Assembly: GCF_000820765.1 (NCBI RefSeq)
Contig: NZ_CCYH01000038.1
Span: 124,001 to 188,000 of the forward strand
From: Candidatus Soleaferrea massiliensis AP7
GTDB lineage: Bacteria; Bacillota; Clostridia; Oscillospirales; Ruminococcaceae
DNA length: 64,000 bases
Direction of reading: 5' to 3'
In this document: positions 53,601 through 62,859 of the stretch, piece after piece
Layout: each line of letters begins with the position of its first letter
Position numbering within the stretch: position 1 is the stretch's first letter
The notes under the pieces: generated by a model
The model's input: the letters and a program-made list of their open reading frames with translations, nothing else
Database searches by the model: none
Told to the model about the DNA's origin: nothing
Made by a program: the position numbers and the translations under genes

Positions 53601-54509
53601 GATGATGTTATTGGTTTTGCTTGGAGAAGTGACCGCCCATGAGCCTTCAGACTCCCCGCTGCCAACCAGAATGGTCTGTGTGTCTTCCCTGACAACATTG
53701 CCAAGCTCCGCTTTTACTGTAATTTCGGCAATACCATTGCCAACACCGGTAATCACGCCGTTGTCGTCAACAGCCGCGATCTTTTCATCGTTGGAGCTGT
53801 ACGTCAAACTGCCTTCTTTTGCAAAATCGACGATCTCTCCATTGACACGCTTCGCCACAGCAGCCGCCTGGACTGTTTCGCCGATGTCAATCATCTTGTC
53901 ATCCAAATTCAGGCTGACACTCGAAAGTCTCAGCGGGACATCCGGGTCAACCGTGACTCTGGCGTCACACCACTCGACCCAGTCGGCACTGTTTCCATCT
54001 CCGCCATCGTTTCCTACCAGTCTCAGCTGCTTGTACCCAGTCAGATCGATTTTTCCCGTATAATGGATTCCATTCGATACCTTTAAAACGTCAGACTTGA
54101 ACAGCAGGGTGTTGTCTCCATAAACCTCGAACTGCACGGTTCCTCTGTCAAGTCCGCCGTCATCGCTGTTGACGTCCATGCCAAAGTAAGACTCAAACGA
54201 AGAAATGCAGTTTTCTTCAATATCATACACGATTTCAGAATAGGCATGTCCGCCAACGCCATGTTCAAAGGTCCTGTTTTCGCCTGTCTCTGCATCTCGC
54301 AACGTCAATGTTCCGCCCGTTATGGTTTTGTTTTTCTGTGTGGGATGTCCGCTCCAGCCGGACTGCTCACTTGTCCAGTCAAGTTCGTCGAGATATCTCC
54401 ACTGATCGGTATCCTCAGCGGAAGCCATGAAATTCATAGCCGGCACCGTGGATACAACCATTGCAGCCGCCAAAATATTGGCCAGCCATTTTTTCAATGT
54501 TGTTTTCAC
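50628..54509 (-). CDS. GH97 paralog 3: secreted dockerin-bearing alpha-glycosidase
   Basis: About 1293 aa. The upstream AGGTGG is 8 bases before GTG 54509, exactly where gene 1 has its ATG, so GTG 54509 is preferred over ATG 54515, which is too close to the site. Module order as in gene 1. Catalytic residues in GLKIDFFDGDKQ and REGVFGGEYQYWV. The last 385 bases, including X-like module and dockerin, are about 97 percent identical to gene 1 by eye, while the upstream modules have diverged more. Specificity loop EYQYWVHNRPPHIDHYN resembles gene 1. Confidence 0.9.
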   Translation of the reverse strand: MKTTLKKWLANILAAAMVVSTVPAMNFMASAEDTDQWRYLDELDWTSEQSGWSGHPTQKNKTITGGTLTLRDAETGENRTFEHGVGGHAYSEIVYDIEENCISSFESYFGMDVNSDDGGLDRGTVQFEVYGDNTLLFKSDVLKVSNGIHYTGKIDLTGYKQLRLVGNDGGDGNSADWVEWCDARVTVDPDVPLRLSSVSLNLDDKMIDIGETVQAAAVAKRVNGEIVDFAKEGSLTYSSNDEKIAAVDDNGVITGVGNGIAEITVKAELGNVVREDTQTILVGSGESEGSWAVTSPSKTNNIILMQNKEGGVDYLVIADGKIAMNLSKTGMKTSLGDFSAGLAFAGREDKVIDEEYEMLSGKQSTFVNQANESTLKFTKDGIQFNIIARAYDDGVAFRYQIIGEDGQKLIFNDEDTTFNTPEGSFAYAQKTDGGFETEYDKKIVSQLSGNYAADFLYKTPDGAWGMIAEANHTSQYTGMMLKANNANELQAAFSVSQRGKPETTAPFTSPWRVVVLDTPEDIANTQIFENLSDPSVIEDTSWIEPGVTAWTWLNGDPCNSGDTYIRYIDFAAEMGWTYVLMDDGWNIGGNDFNRFAVPDWYDEVYAHAQEKGIKLLAWMHKNMVNTKERQEYLIPLLANIGISGLKIDFFDGDKQDQIQLYEDLMKITAENKLVVNFHGSNLPTGERRTWPHVLAREGVFGGEYQYWVHNRPPHIDHYNTLPFTRNATGPMDFTPLYYNPNVTDTASMASAVTFECGIPCLADKPDKYLNSAAKEFFKDLPAAWDDSVVLEADPAEYYTVARRGGGVWYVAGTATNARTATVDLSFLGEGNYYAFIYTDGADMRTINSEIKQVSCEDILEIPCAKAGGFGIKILDRAPTQAEEIILSKNELTMEVESQATITAALNPSDVDISDIVWTSSDESVAAVNGGTVTALKEGTATITAATGLNQDVSASCVVTVTKKGYLLTSDWSIRNEFKTAYQINGTDSLTIWPQSGDAWGSGFTTRNVFHLAAPATDFVMTTKVHFAPKTHPETAGLVVYAADNVDALFFVARRLHDGLGGKVVATLNETPNGTEKSSREAQPDQDVYLKLEKVGNQLTGSYSYDNENWTVVEGTQVNDSLNVENLRIGVFTSQGGAPNSDTLYQPATFTEFKVNGEAVPFAYANSYETGLNIKDKVITNAPEATTADEFAELFGTTAPISITDKDGNALEAGHLVGTGCIVTVGTDVLTVVVPGDVDGDGRKGVMDLIVLKQTILTASELDTPNFKAADMDENGKLNIFDLLRIKLSILNGD

Positions 54510-54576
54510 TTTCATACCACCTTTTCAATTTTTTAAACACTTGCAAAGAACAAGATTTTATTAAGGGATTATTTAT

Positions 54577-54645
54577 ATTATATCATTTTTTCTTTCTATG
54601 TCCATGTAATATTCTACATATTCGCATAAAATTATCTCCAATTTA
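54577..54645 (-). promoter_or_regulatory. Promoter and direct-repeat activator site of GH97 gene 3
   Basis: TATAAT (54577-54582), 30 bases, then ATGTAGAATATTACATGG (coding strand). The distal repeat (TTGGAGA) 22 bases away is degenerate. Confidence 0.65.
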
Positions 54646-54720
54646 TATGTTTTAGATGTCTCCATTTAAAAACACTTTCAATCAATCCGCCGTGTAATGC
54701 GGTGATCCTAAACATAAAAT

Positions 54721-54752
54721 GGACCTCAAGCGGCTATAGCCGCTTGAGGTCC
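54721..54752 (-). terminator. Terminator of GH97 gene 4
   Basis: A perfect 32-base palindrome with arm GGACCTCAAGCGGC and a TATA loop, identical in core to the gene-2 terminator; the minus strand continues ATTTTATG. Confidence 0.88.
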
Positions 54753-54769
54753 ATCAATATCAGGGTTTA

Positions 54770-57700
54770 TTATCCTTTGAGGATGTCGAGCTTCAGCTGT
54801 ACCAGATCGAAGATGTTGATGACGCCGTCCGCATGGCGGTCTGCCGCCATCGCGTTTGCGTCAGCCAGTTCGATTTTGCCAAGGATGCCTCTCTTCATGG
54901 TCAGCAGATCCATTACGCCGATTCTGCCGTCTCCATTGACATCGCCCGGCACAACGACGGTCAGGACGTCGGTTCCGACAGTGACGATGCATCCGGTTCC
55001 GACAAGCGCGTCGTCAGCCAGCTCGTTGCCGTCCTTGTCGGTGATGCTCATCGGTGCGGTGGTGTCGAACATCGCCTTGTACGCTTCCGCCGAAGTTTCG
55101 GCAGGCGCGTCGGTGATCACCTTGTCGGTGATGTTCAGTTCGGTTTCGTAGCTGTTGGCATACGCAAACGGAACAGCTTCGCCGTTGACCTTGAACTCTG
55201 TAAAGGTCGCCGGATTGCCGAGTGCCGTGGAAGAAGATGCGCTTCCGCCGCTTGCAGCGTATAGGCCCACCTTGACGTCCGCGACATTCAGGGTGTTGTT
55301 GGTCTGCGTTTTGTCGACAACAATCCAGTTCTCATTGTCATAGCTGTAGGAGCCGGTCAGCTGGTTGCCAGCCTTTTCAAGCTTCAGATAGATATCCTGT
55401 TCCGGATGCGCTTCTTTGGTAGCCTTCTCATAGGTATTGGTCTGTTCGTTTTTGTTGAGGATTCCGACAACCTTGCCGCCAAGACCGCTGTGATACCTTC
55501 TTACGACCGTGAACAGCTCATTGTCGCCGGCATAGGCAATCAGGCCGGCCGTTTCATAGTTTGCGGAAGGAGCAAAATTCAGTTTCGTGGTGACCACGAA
55601 GTCGTTGGAATTTGGATTGGTCAGCATGGTATTGCGGGCTGTGTATCCGGTTCCATACGACTCGCCGTTCTGAGGCCAGATGGTCATGCTGTCCGCGCCG
55701 TTGATCGCGTAGGCGGTCTTGAACTCGTTCCGGAAGGACCACTGGGAGGTCTGCACATACGCCTTCTTGACGACATGTACCACACAGCTTGCGGTGACGT
55801 CGTCCGCAAGGCCGGTCGTTGCGGTGATGGTGACAGTGCCTTCTTTTTTCGTGGTGATAACGCCGCCGTTGACCGATGCAATGCTGTCGTCGCTCGAGGT
55901 CCACTTGATCGAAGAATAATCGACATTGGACGGATTCAGCGTCGCTTTGACGGTCGCCGACTGGTCGACCTCCAGGTTCAGCTCGCTCTCGCTGAGGATG
56001 ATTTCATCCGCCTGCGTCGGTGCGTTGACGGTAATTTTGATACCGAATCCACCGTCCTTCATACACGGAACCTCGATGACATCGGTGTTGGTCACCTTGC
56101 GGATCTCCGCGTTGATGGTGCGGTTGTTTTCGCCGTCGCTGTAAATGAACGCATAGTGTTCGCCTTCGCCCAGGAAGCTCAGGTCTACGGTGGCCGTTCT
56201 GGCATTGACGGTGGTGCCGCCTACATACCAGTAGTTGCCGCTGCGGCGCGCTACGGTGTAGTAGTCGCCCGGATATGCTTCCAGAACAACGGAATCATCC
56301 CAAGCAGACGGGAGACTTCTGAAGAAGTCCACTGCGACGCTGCCGGTATATTTCGCCGGTTTGTCCGCCAGGCACTGGACGCCGCTTTCAAAGGTAATGG
56401 TCGTTCCGAGATGTCCGGCATCGGAAACGGAGCCCTGGGAATACATCGGGGTGAAGTCCATCGGGCCTACCGCGTTTCTGGTAAACGGCAGGATATTGTA
56501 ATGCACCATATTCGGGCTGCTCTGCTCCGCGCCGTTGACGCCTTCACGATTGAGAACGTGCGGCCAGGTTCTTCTCTCACCGGTTGGCAGGTTGGAACCG
56601 TGGTAGTTCACCATAATATGATACTGGGCGGTGATCTCCGAAATTTCTTCGTACAGTGCGATCTGATCCTGTCTGTTTCCATCGAAGAAGTCGATCTTGA
56701 GTCCTACAATGCCGGCGTCCGCCATCATCTTTACAAATTTCTGACGTCTCTCTTCGGTACTGTAAGCATTTTTGTGGAACCATGCCCAAAGCTTGACGCC
56801 TTTCGATTCCGCATATTCGTACAGGTCGTCGTACCAGTCCGGAAGTGCAAAACGGTCGTAGTCTCTGCCGCCGACGTTCCAGCCTTCGTCCAGCAGGACA
56901 TAGGGCCAGTTCATTTCAGCCGCAAAATCCACATAACGCTTATAGGTTTCACCGCTGCTGGTTCCATCGCCGTTCAGCCAGGTCCAGTTGGTGACGCCCG
57001 GTTTGATCCAGGAGGTATCTTCGATTTTGTTCGGGTCGCTCAGGTTTTCAAAAATCTGTGTGTTTGCAATCTTTGCCGCGGTGTCGAGAACCGCAACACG
57101 CCAAGGAGAGACAAACGGAGCTGTCGTGCTCGGCTTTGTATTGCCCTGATCCCAGGAGAAAACGCCCTTCAGCACCGTGCTGCCGTCCGCTTTAATGGCC
57201 AGGCCGGTGTACTGCGGGGTATGTCTTGCTTCTGAAAGCATAACCCAGACATCACTCGGTGTCTTGTACAGGAAGGTCATACCATAGTCTCCGCGGAGTT
57301 CGGAGAGCTGTTTTTTCTCATATTTTTTCTCATAGCAGTTGCTGCCGCCCGGCTGTACATAGGTTTCAGAATTTTCCGGTACATTGAAGGTGGTATTTTC
57401 GCTGTTGAAGATGAGCTCCTGTCCATCCTCTGCAATAATCTGATACTGGAACGCGACGCCGTCGTCATAGGCCCGCGCCACGATGTTGTACTGGATATCG
57501 CCCTTCATGAATTTGAAGGTGGATTCATTCGCCTTGTTGACAAAGGTGGATTGTTTGCCGGAGATCATATCATAGGTCTCGTCGATCACCTGATCCTCAC
57601 GGCCCACATAGGTGAGTCCGGTCGAGAAATCGCCGAGGTTGGTGTCAAGACCGGTTGCAGAAGCGTTCATCGCAATCTTTCCGTTTGCGGTGACAAAGTA

Positions 57701-58633
57701 TTCAACGCCGCCGTCTGCATTCTGGGTAAAGATGATGCTGTTGGTGTTGCTCGGGGAGCTCACCGCCATGGCATCTTCCGAAGCGCCGGTTCCCACCAGC
57801 AGCACCACGGTGTTTTCCTTGACAACGCCGTTCAGCTCAGCGGTCGCCTTGATGCGGGCAATGCCGTCGCCCACGCCGGTGATGACGCCGTTTGCATCGA
57901 CCGCCGCAACGTCTTCATCGCTCGAAGCAAAGGTGAGACTTCCCTCTTTTGAGAAGTCAATCGCCTCGCCGTTTGCGCGCTTTGCTACGGCGCTGACCTG
58001 TGCCTGTTCGCCAACCGGAAGGATACCGCGGTCAACGGACATTTCCAGGGTGGACAGTTTTTCCAAAATTGCCGGGTCGATCTCGACCTTGGCGTCGCAC
58101 CATTCGACCCAGTCGCCGGAGATACCGTTGCCGCCGTCGTTTCCGACAAGACGCAGGGTCTTATAGCCGGAAAGATCAATCTTGCCCGTATTCTGCATGC
58201 CGTCGGTGGCCCGAAGGACATCGGACTGGAACAGCAGCGTATCGTCGCCGTAAACCTGGAACTGTACGCTTCCTCTGTTTGCGTGCTGATCGTCGCTGTT
58301 CACATCGACGCCGAAGTAGGATTCAAAGGAAGAGATGGCGTTCGCTTCAATGTCATAGACCACTTCGGAATGGGCATGTCCACCGATTCCGCGTGTAAAT
58401 TCCTTATTCTCGCCGGTTTCCTTGTCCAGCAGCGTAAATGTCGTGCCATTGACTGTCTGATTTTTATGGGTTCCATTCCATCCGCTTGCTGCGCTCGACC
58501 AATCGAGCTCATCAAGGTACTTCCAGTTCCCTTCATCCTGCGCCAGAGCGGTAAAGCTCATCGCCGGTACGGTGGTAGCAACCATCGCAACCGCCAGGAC
58601 GTTGGCAAGAAGGTTTTTCAGTCCTCTTTTCAT
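54770..58633 (-). CDS. GH97 paralog 4: secreted dockerin-bearing alpha-glycosidase
   Basis: About 1287 aa. ATG 58633 (MKRGLKNLLANVLAVAM) is preferred because it gives a normal signal peptide; the frame is open to 58711. Module order as in gene 1. Catalytic residues in GLKIDFFDGNRQ and REGVNGAEQSSPN. The loop after the Glu resembles gene 2 (NMVHYN compared with AVHYN). Dockerin repeats GDVNGDGRIGVMDL and ADRHADGVINIFDL; about 170 bases before the X-like module boundary (55041-55213) read identically to gene 2. Confidence 0.9.
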   Translation of the reverse strand: MKRGLKNLLANVLAVAMVATTVPAMSFTALAQDEGNWKYLDELDWSSAASGWNGTHKNQTVNGTTFTLLDKETGENKEFTRGIGGHAHSEVVYDIEANAISSFESYFGVDVNSDDQHANRGSVQFQVYGDDTLLFQSDVLRATDGMQNTGKIDLSGYKTLRLVGNDGGNGISGDWVEWCDAKVEIDPAILEKLSTLEMSVDRGILPVGEQAQVSAVAKRANGEAIDFSKEGSLTFASSDEDVAAVDANGVITGVGDGIARIKATAELNGVVKENTVVLLVGTGASEDAMAVSSPSNTNSIIFTQNADGGVEYFVTANGKIAMNASATGLDTNLGDFSTGLTYVGREDQVIDETYDMISGKQSTFVNKANESTFKFMKGDIQYNIVARAYDDGVAFQYQIIAEDGQELIFNSENTTFNVPENSETYVQPGGSNCYEKKYEKKQLSELRGDYGMTFLYKTPSDVWVMLSEARHTPQYTGLAIKADGSTVLKGVFSWDQGNTKPSTTAPFVSPWRVAVLDTAAKIANTQIFENLSDPNKIEDTSWIKPGVTNWTWLNGDGTSSGETYKRYVDFAAEMNWPYVLLDEGWNVGGRDYDRFALPDWYDDLYEYAESKGVKLWAWFHKNAYSTEERRQKFVKMMADAGIVGLKIDFFDGNRQDQIALYEEISEITAQYHIMVNYHGSNLPTGERRTWPHVLNREGVNGAEQSSPNMVHYNILPFTRNAVGPMDFTPMYSQGSVSDAGHLGTTITFESGVQCLADKPAKYTGSVAVDFFRSLPSAWDDSVVLEAYPGDYYTVARRSGNYWYVGGTTVNARTATVDLSFLGEGEHYAFIYSDGENNRTINAEIRKVTNTDVIEVPCMKDGGFGIKITVNAPTQADEIILSESELNLEVDQSATVKATLNPSNVDYSSIKWTSSDDSIASVNGGVITTKKEGTVTITATTGLADDVTASCVVHVVKKAYVQTSQWSFRNEFKTAYAINGADSMTIWPQNGESYGTGYTARNTMLTNPNSNDFVVTTKLNFAPSANYETAGLIAYAGDNELFTVVRRYHSGLGGKVVGILNKNEQTNTYEKATKEAHPEQDIYLKLEKAGNQLTGSYSYDNENWIVVDKTQTNNTLNVADVKVGLYAASGGSASSSTALGNPATFTEFKVNGEAVPFAYANSYETELNITDKVITDAPAETSAEAYKAMFDTTAPMSITDKDGNELADDALVGTGCIVTVGTDVLTVVVPGDVNGDGRIGVMDLLTMKRGILGKIELADANAMAADRHADGVINIFDLVQLKLDILKG

Positions 58634-58738
58634 ACATACACCAGCCTTTTCTATTTTTTGGACTTGTAATCCAACAATCGACAAAACGATTCCAGGGATC
58701 AAGGTTTTCATTGTTTATCGATTTATGGCTTCTTGGTC

Positions 58739-58810
58739 ATTATAACATGTTTCACATTTTCTTGCCATATAAATATCTACGATTTTTATATAAAAAATCT
58801 ACGATTTAAT
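58739..58810 (-). promoter_or_regulatory. Promoter and direct-repeat activator site of GH97 gene 4
   Basis: TATAAT (58739-58744), 31 bases, then TCGTAGATATTTATATGG (coding strand), and a perfect second TCGTAGA 22 bases away. This is the cleanest copy: AAATCGTAGAT occurs twice. Confidence 0.78.
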
Positions 58811-58936
58811 AAATAGCTTGTTTTTTTGATCGTTATGTACAAAAAATATTTGGAATTTTGTGTATATAACAAAAGAATTGTTACTTGTTTTGTACATCTC
58901 ACCCTGATCTATCAATAAATTCCATGCAAAAAAATA

Positions 58937-58970
58937 ACACCGGCCGGTCCACAGACCGGCCGGTGTTTTC
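58937..58970 (-). terminator. Terminator of GH97 gene 5
   Basis: AACACCGGCCGGTC (58937-58950) pairs perfectly with 58955-58968; flanking A and T runs. Confidence 0.9.
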
Positions 58971-58980
58971 TCTATAAGGT

Positions 58981-61900
58981 TTAGTTTCCGTTTAAGATGT
59001 TCAGTTTGATGCGCAGCAGGTCAAAGATGTTGAGCTTGCCGTTTTCATCCAGATCCGCCGCCTTGAAGTTCGGCGCATCGAGATCGGAAGCCGTCAGGAT
59101 GGTCTGTTTGACCGCAACCAAATCCATAACACTCTGTCTGCCGTCTCCGTCCACGTCGCCCGGGATGACGACATCCGCGCTGTCGGTGACAACGCCGTCG
59201 CAGACGATCTCGACCTTGCAGCCGGTTCCCACCAATGCATCCGCTGCGAGTTCATTGCCGTCCTTATCACGAATAACAACGGCGCCTTCATCCTGATTGA
59301 ACATTGTCTTGAACGCATCTGCCGTCGTTTCCTTCGGTGCGTCGGCGATCATGCCGTCCTCAACGACCAGATCAGAGCTCATACCTTCGTTCCTGTAAGC
59401 GAACGGAACCAGCTCGCCGTTGACCTTGAGATCCATGAAGGTCGCGTCGCAGTCGCCGTATTCCGCATCGCCAATCATCGCGATCATGCCGATCTTGATT
59501 TCCTTTTCGTTCAGCGCCGCGTTTGTAACGGTCTCGCCGATCTGCGTCCAGTTCTGCTCGTCGTGGCTGTAGTAGCCGCTCAGGCTGCTTCCCTGCTTGA
59601 CGATCTTCAGATAGACGATGTCGTCCGGCCTCGGGTCGTCGACCGGCATCTCCCTGGTGCTGCCGTTGACCTGGTTGTTCGCGGAGAAGCACTCATTGTT
59701 CCAGTAGCTGTGATGTCTCTTCAGGACAGAGAAGAAGTTTGCATCCTCCGCATAGACGATCAGTCCTGCGGACTGGAAGTCGGTAAACGGCTTGAAGTCC
59801 AGCTTCACAGTCGCTTCAAAGTCGCCGGAAACAGGTGTCAGCGTGATGTTTCTCGCTGCCGTTCTGTTGTTGACCAGGTCGCCCTTCTTGGCAACGATGG
59901 TCATGCTGTTCTGGGAATTGATCCACCAGCCCGGTTTGTACTCACGGACGATCGACCAGTTTTTATGCAGTTCATATGGTTTCCTGGTGACGGTGATTTC
60001 ACAGGTAGCCGTGACTTCGCCGTTCGGTCCGGTCGCCGCGGTGATGGTTGCCGTACCCGGATTGACGCCGGTGACGACGCCCGCTTCGACGGTTGCGACG
60101 TTTTCATTGCTGGAGGACCAGGTGACCTTGGTGTCATCCACATCGGACGGGTTCAGCGTATAGCCGATGGTGACGGTGCCGTCCTTCTCAATCGAAGCGG
60201 CAGTCTTGTCCAGAATGATTTCATCCGCATAGGAAGGCGGGGTTTTGCTCAGCTTGACGGCATAGCCGCCGTTCGCCTGTACGTCAAAGGTCAGAACGTC
60301 TTCGCTGGTGACCATTCTTTCCTCTTCAATCAGCGTCTTGTTGTTGTTTGCATCCACGCCGTCGGTGTAGATGTATGCATAGTACGGGGTATCGGCATCC
60401 AGGAAGCTGAGGTCCAGCGTGGAGGTCCTGGCATCCACGGTCATACTGCCGACATACCACTTGTCGCCGCTCTGGCGCGCCATGGTGGTGTACTGAGCCG
60501 CGTAGCTCTCAAGCAGCTTGGTTTCATCCCAGGCGGCCGGAAGCTTTCTGAAGAAGGAATATGCCGGGCTGTTTCTGTATTCGCTCGCGCTGCCTGCCAG
60601 GCACGGAATGCCGGATTCAAACGCGACGGTCATGGCCAGACGGTGTCCGAGCGTCAGATTGCCTCTTCCGGAGTAAACCGGGGTGTAATCCATCGGGCCG
60701 ACTGCGTTTCTGGTCAGGTTCAGCACGGTGGTCTGATTGGAGAAGGAGTTGTTGTACTCGTCGCCGCGGATACCCTCTCTTGTCAGGACATGCGGCCAGG
60801 TTCTTCTCTCGCCGGTCGGCAGGTTGGCACCGTGGTAGTTGACGACCAGATGCTGTTCCGCACAGATGCGGGTCAGGTAATCGTACATGATCATCTGATC
60901 CTGCGACTCGCTGTCAAAGAAGTCCATCTTGGTTCCGGCAATGCCTGCCGCTGACAGTCTGGACAGCACGTCCTGTGCCTTTTCCTCGGTGTTGATCGCC
61001 GAGACATGCAGCCACGCCAGCAGCTTGACGCCCTTGGAATCCGCGTAGCTGACCAGGTCATCCAGCCAGTCCGGGAAGATGATGTTCGGACGGCCGCCGA
61101 TATTCCAGCCCTCGTCCATCAGCATGTAGGTCCAGCCCATCTCTGCGGTCAGGTCCACATACTGCTTGTATGCGTTGTAGTTCTGGCCTGCGCCGTTGAG
61201 CCAGGTCCAGGTGGAGACGCCCGCCTCGATCCAGGAGGTGTCCTCGATCTGGCACGGGTCGCTCAGGTTCTCAAGAATCTGGGATTCCGCAATGTCCGCC
61301 TGGGTGCCCAGATAGGCGACACGCCATGGAGAAAGGAACGGCGCTGTGGTGGTCGGCTTCGCGGAGCCCTGTGTGCGGGCCCAGACGCCCTGCAGCATCG
61401 TGCTGCCAGTGGCCTTCAGCATCATACCGCAGTACTGCGGGGTATGCGCCGCTTCTGCAAGCATAACCCAGACATCGTCCGGCGTCTTGTAAAGGAAGCT
61501 CATGCCGAAGTTTCCATTGAGACCGGTGATGGTGCCCTTGTCATAGGTTCTCTCATAGTTATCGCTGGTGTACGGCTGCGCGTAGGTTTCGGAATCCGCC
61601 GGAACATCAAAGCCGGTGTTCTCGGAATTGATAATCAGTTCCTGGCCGTCTTCGCCAATGATCTGATAGCGGTAAGCGACGCCGTCGTCATAGGCGCGCG
61701 CGATGATGTTATACTGCACGCCGTCCTTCTCGAATTTCAGCGTGGTTTCGTTTGCGTGGTTGCGCTCCACCGAGCGTTTGCCGGAATACATCTCGTAGGT
61801 CTCGTCGATGACCTTTTCTTCTTTGCTGACAAAGTTAAGGCCGGTTGTGAAGTCGCCGAGGCTGGTGTTGAGTCCGGTCGGGGAAATGTTGATGGCGTTG

Positions 61901-62859
61901 TTTCCTTCGTTTCTTGCCATGTAGCTGACAGCACCCGCCTCATCCAGCAGGAAAATGATGCTGTTGTTGGCCGACGGGGAATCGATGGTCCAAAGCTCCA
62001 CATAGCCGCCCTTGCCGACCAGGATGTCCATCGACGCGGTCTTGGTGATATCGCCGAGCGTCGCGGTGGCGGTGATGGTGGCGCTTCCGTCCGCTACGCC
62101 GGTGATCACGCCGTCCTCGCTGACAGAAGCAACCGTTTCGTCAGAGGAGGTGTAAACCAGGGAGCCTTCCGCGGAGAAATCCACGGCAGTGCCGTCCAGA
62201 TGCTTCGCGACGGTATCGAGGTTCACGCTGTCGCCGATCTGAATCCAGTTTTCACTGGCTTTCATCGAAAGCTCGTTCAGATCCTTGTGGTACTTCTCGT
62301 CCACAATCAGCTTGGCGTCCGCCCAGTCGATCCAGTCGCTGTTGTTGCCGTCTCCGGCATCGTTGCCGACCAGCTTCAGTTCCTTTTTGCCGGTCAGGTC
62401 GATATTGATGTGCTCAAACTGGGAGTCACGTACAAATTTCGGCGATTTGTAGGCCAATTCGCCATCCAGATATACCTCAAAGTATACGCTGCCTTTACCT
62501 GAATTGGACGCGTCGCTGTACTTGTCCAATCCAACATAGCTGTCAAAAGCGGTGTACTTTCCGCTGCTGATGTCATAGACAATCTCGGTGTTGGCATGTG
62601 CTCCCACACCGTGGTCAAACGATACTTCCTTGTTGTTCTCATAATCCTGGAAGATCATTTTGCTTGCGTTGCAGGGTTTGCCCAAACCGATTTCTTTCCA
62701 GCCGGTGGTGGCGCTTACCCAATCAACGTCCTCCAGCCAGACGGCTACGTCGTTGGCAGCGGTATCCTGCGCCGAAGCCAAGTTGATGGCCGGTACAACC
62801 GACGCTACCATGGCCGCTGCAAGAATGGAGGAGAGGAGTTTTCTGAATCTGTGTTTCAT
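58981..62859 (-). CDS. GH97 paralog 5: secreted dockerin-bearing alpha-glycosidase, most divergent
   Basis: About 1292 aa. ATG 62859 (AAAGG 9 bases upstream) is preferred over ATG 62868, which touches the site. Module order as in gene 1. It differs most from the others: catalytic motifs GTKMDFFDSESQ and REGIRGDEYNNSF, and the loop after the Glu (SNQTTVLNLTRN) lacks the HYN seen in the other four, so its substrate probably differs. Dockerin repeats GDVDGDGRQSVMDL and ADLDENGKLNIFDL, the second like genes 1 and 3. It is the first copy after rplL and could be the ancestor-like outgroup. Confidence 0.9.
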   Translation of the reverse strand: MKHRFRKLLSSILAAAMVASVVPAINLASAQDTAANDVAVWLEDVDWVSATTGWKEIGLGKPCNASKMIFQDYENNKEVSFDHGVGAHANTEIVYDISSGKYTAFDSYVGLDKYSDASNSGKGSVYFEVYLDGELAYKSPKFVRDSQFEHINIDLTGKKELKLVGNDAGDGNNSDWIDWADAKLIVDEKYHKDLNELSMKASENWIQIGDSVNLDTVAKHLDGTAVDFSAEGSLVYTSSDETVASVSEDGVITGVADGSATITATATLGDITKTASMDILVGKGGYVELWTIDSPSANNSIIFLLDEAGAVSYMARNEGNNAINISPTGLNTSLGDFTTGLNFVSKEEKVIDETYEMYSGKRSVERNHANETTLKFEKDGVQYNIIARAYDDGVAYRYQIIGEDGQELIINSENTGFDVPADSETYAQPYTSDNYERTYDKGTITGLNGNFGMSFLYKTPDDVWVMLAEAAHTPQYCGMMLKATGSTMLQGVWARTQGSAKPTTTAPFLSPWRVAYLGTQADIAESQILENLSDPCQIEDTSWIEAGVSTWTWLNGAGQNYNAYKQYVDLTAEMGWTYMLMDEGWNIGGRPNIIFPDWLDDLVSYADSKGVKLLAWLHVSAINTEEKAQDVLSRLSAAGIAGTKMDFFDSESQDQMIMYDYLTRICAEQHLVVNYHGANLPTGERRTWPHVLTREGIRGDEYNNSFSNQTTVLNLTRNAVGPMDYTPVYSGRGNLTLGHRLAMTVAFESGIPCLAGSASEYRNSPAYSFFRKLPAAWDETKLLESYAAQYTTMARQSGDKWYVGSMTVDARTSTLDLSFLDADTPYYAYIYTDGVDANNNKTLIEEERMVTSEDVLTFDVQANGGYAVKLSKTPPSYADEIILDKTAASIEKDGTVTIGYTLNPSDVDDTKVTWSSSNENVATVEAGVVTGVNPGTATITAATGPNGEVTATCEITVTRKPYELHKNWSIVREYKPGWWINSQNSMTIVAKKGDLVNNRTAARNITLTPVSGDFEATVKLDFKPFTDFQSAGLIVYAEDANFFSVLKRHHSYWNNECFSANNQVNGSTREMPVDDPRPDDIVYLKIVKQGSSLSGYYSHDEQNWTQIGETVTNAALNEKEIKIGMIAMIGDAEYGDCDATFMDLKVNGELVPFAYRNEGMSSDLVVEDGMIADAPKETTADAFKTMFNQDEGAVVIRDKDGNELAADALVGTGCKVEIVCDGVVTDSADVVIPGDVDGDGRQSVMDLVAVKQTILTASDLDAPNFKAADLDENGKLNIFDLLRIKLNILNGN

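Noticed and set aside
59563..62502. Long antisense open frames (463 and 498 codons) opposite GH97 gene 5
   Set aside because: They mirror the codon usage of the sense gene, and similar shadows occur opposite the other paralogs. No initiation signals.
41671..62859. Repeats considered as a CRISPR or other short-repeat array
   Set aside because: The repetition is of whole 3.9-kb genes, not of short repeats with spacers.
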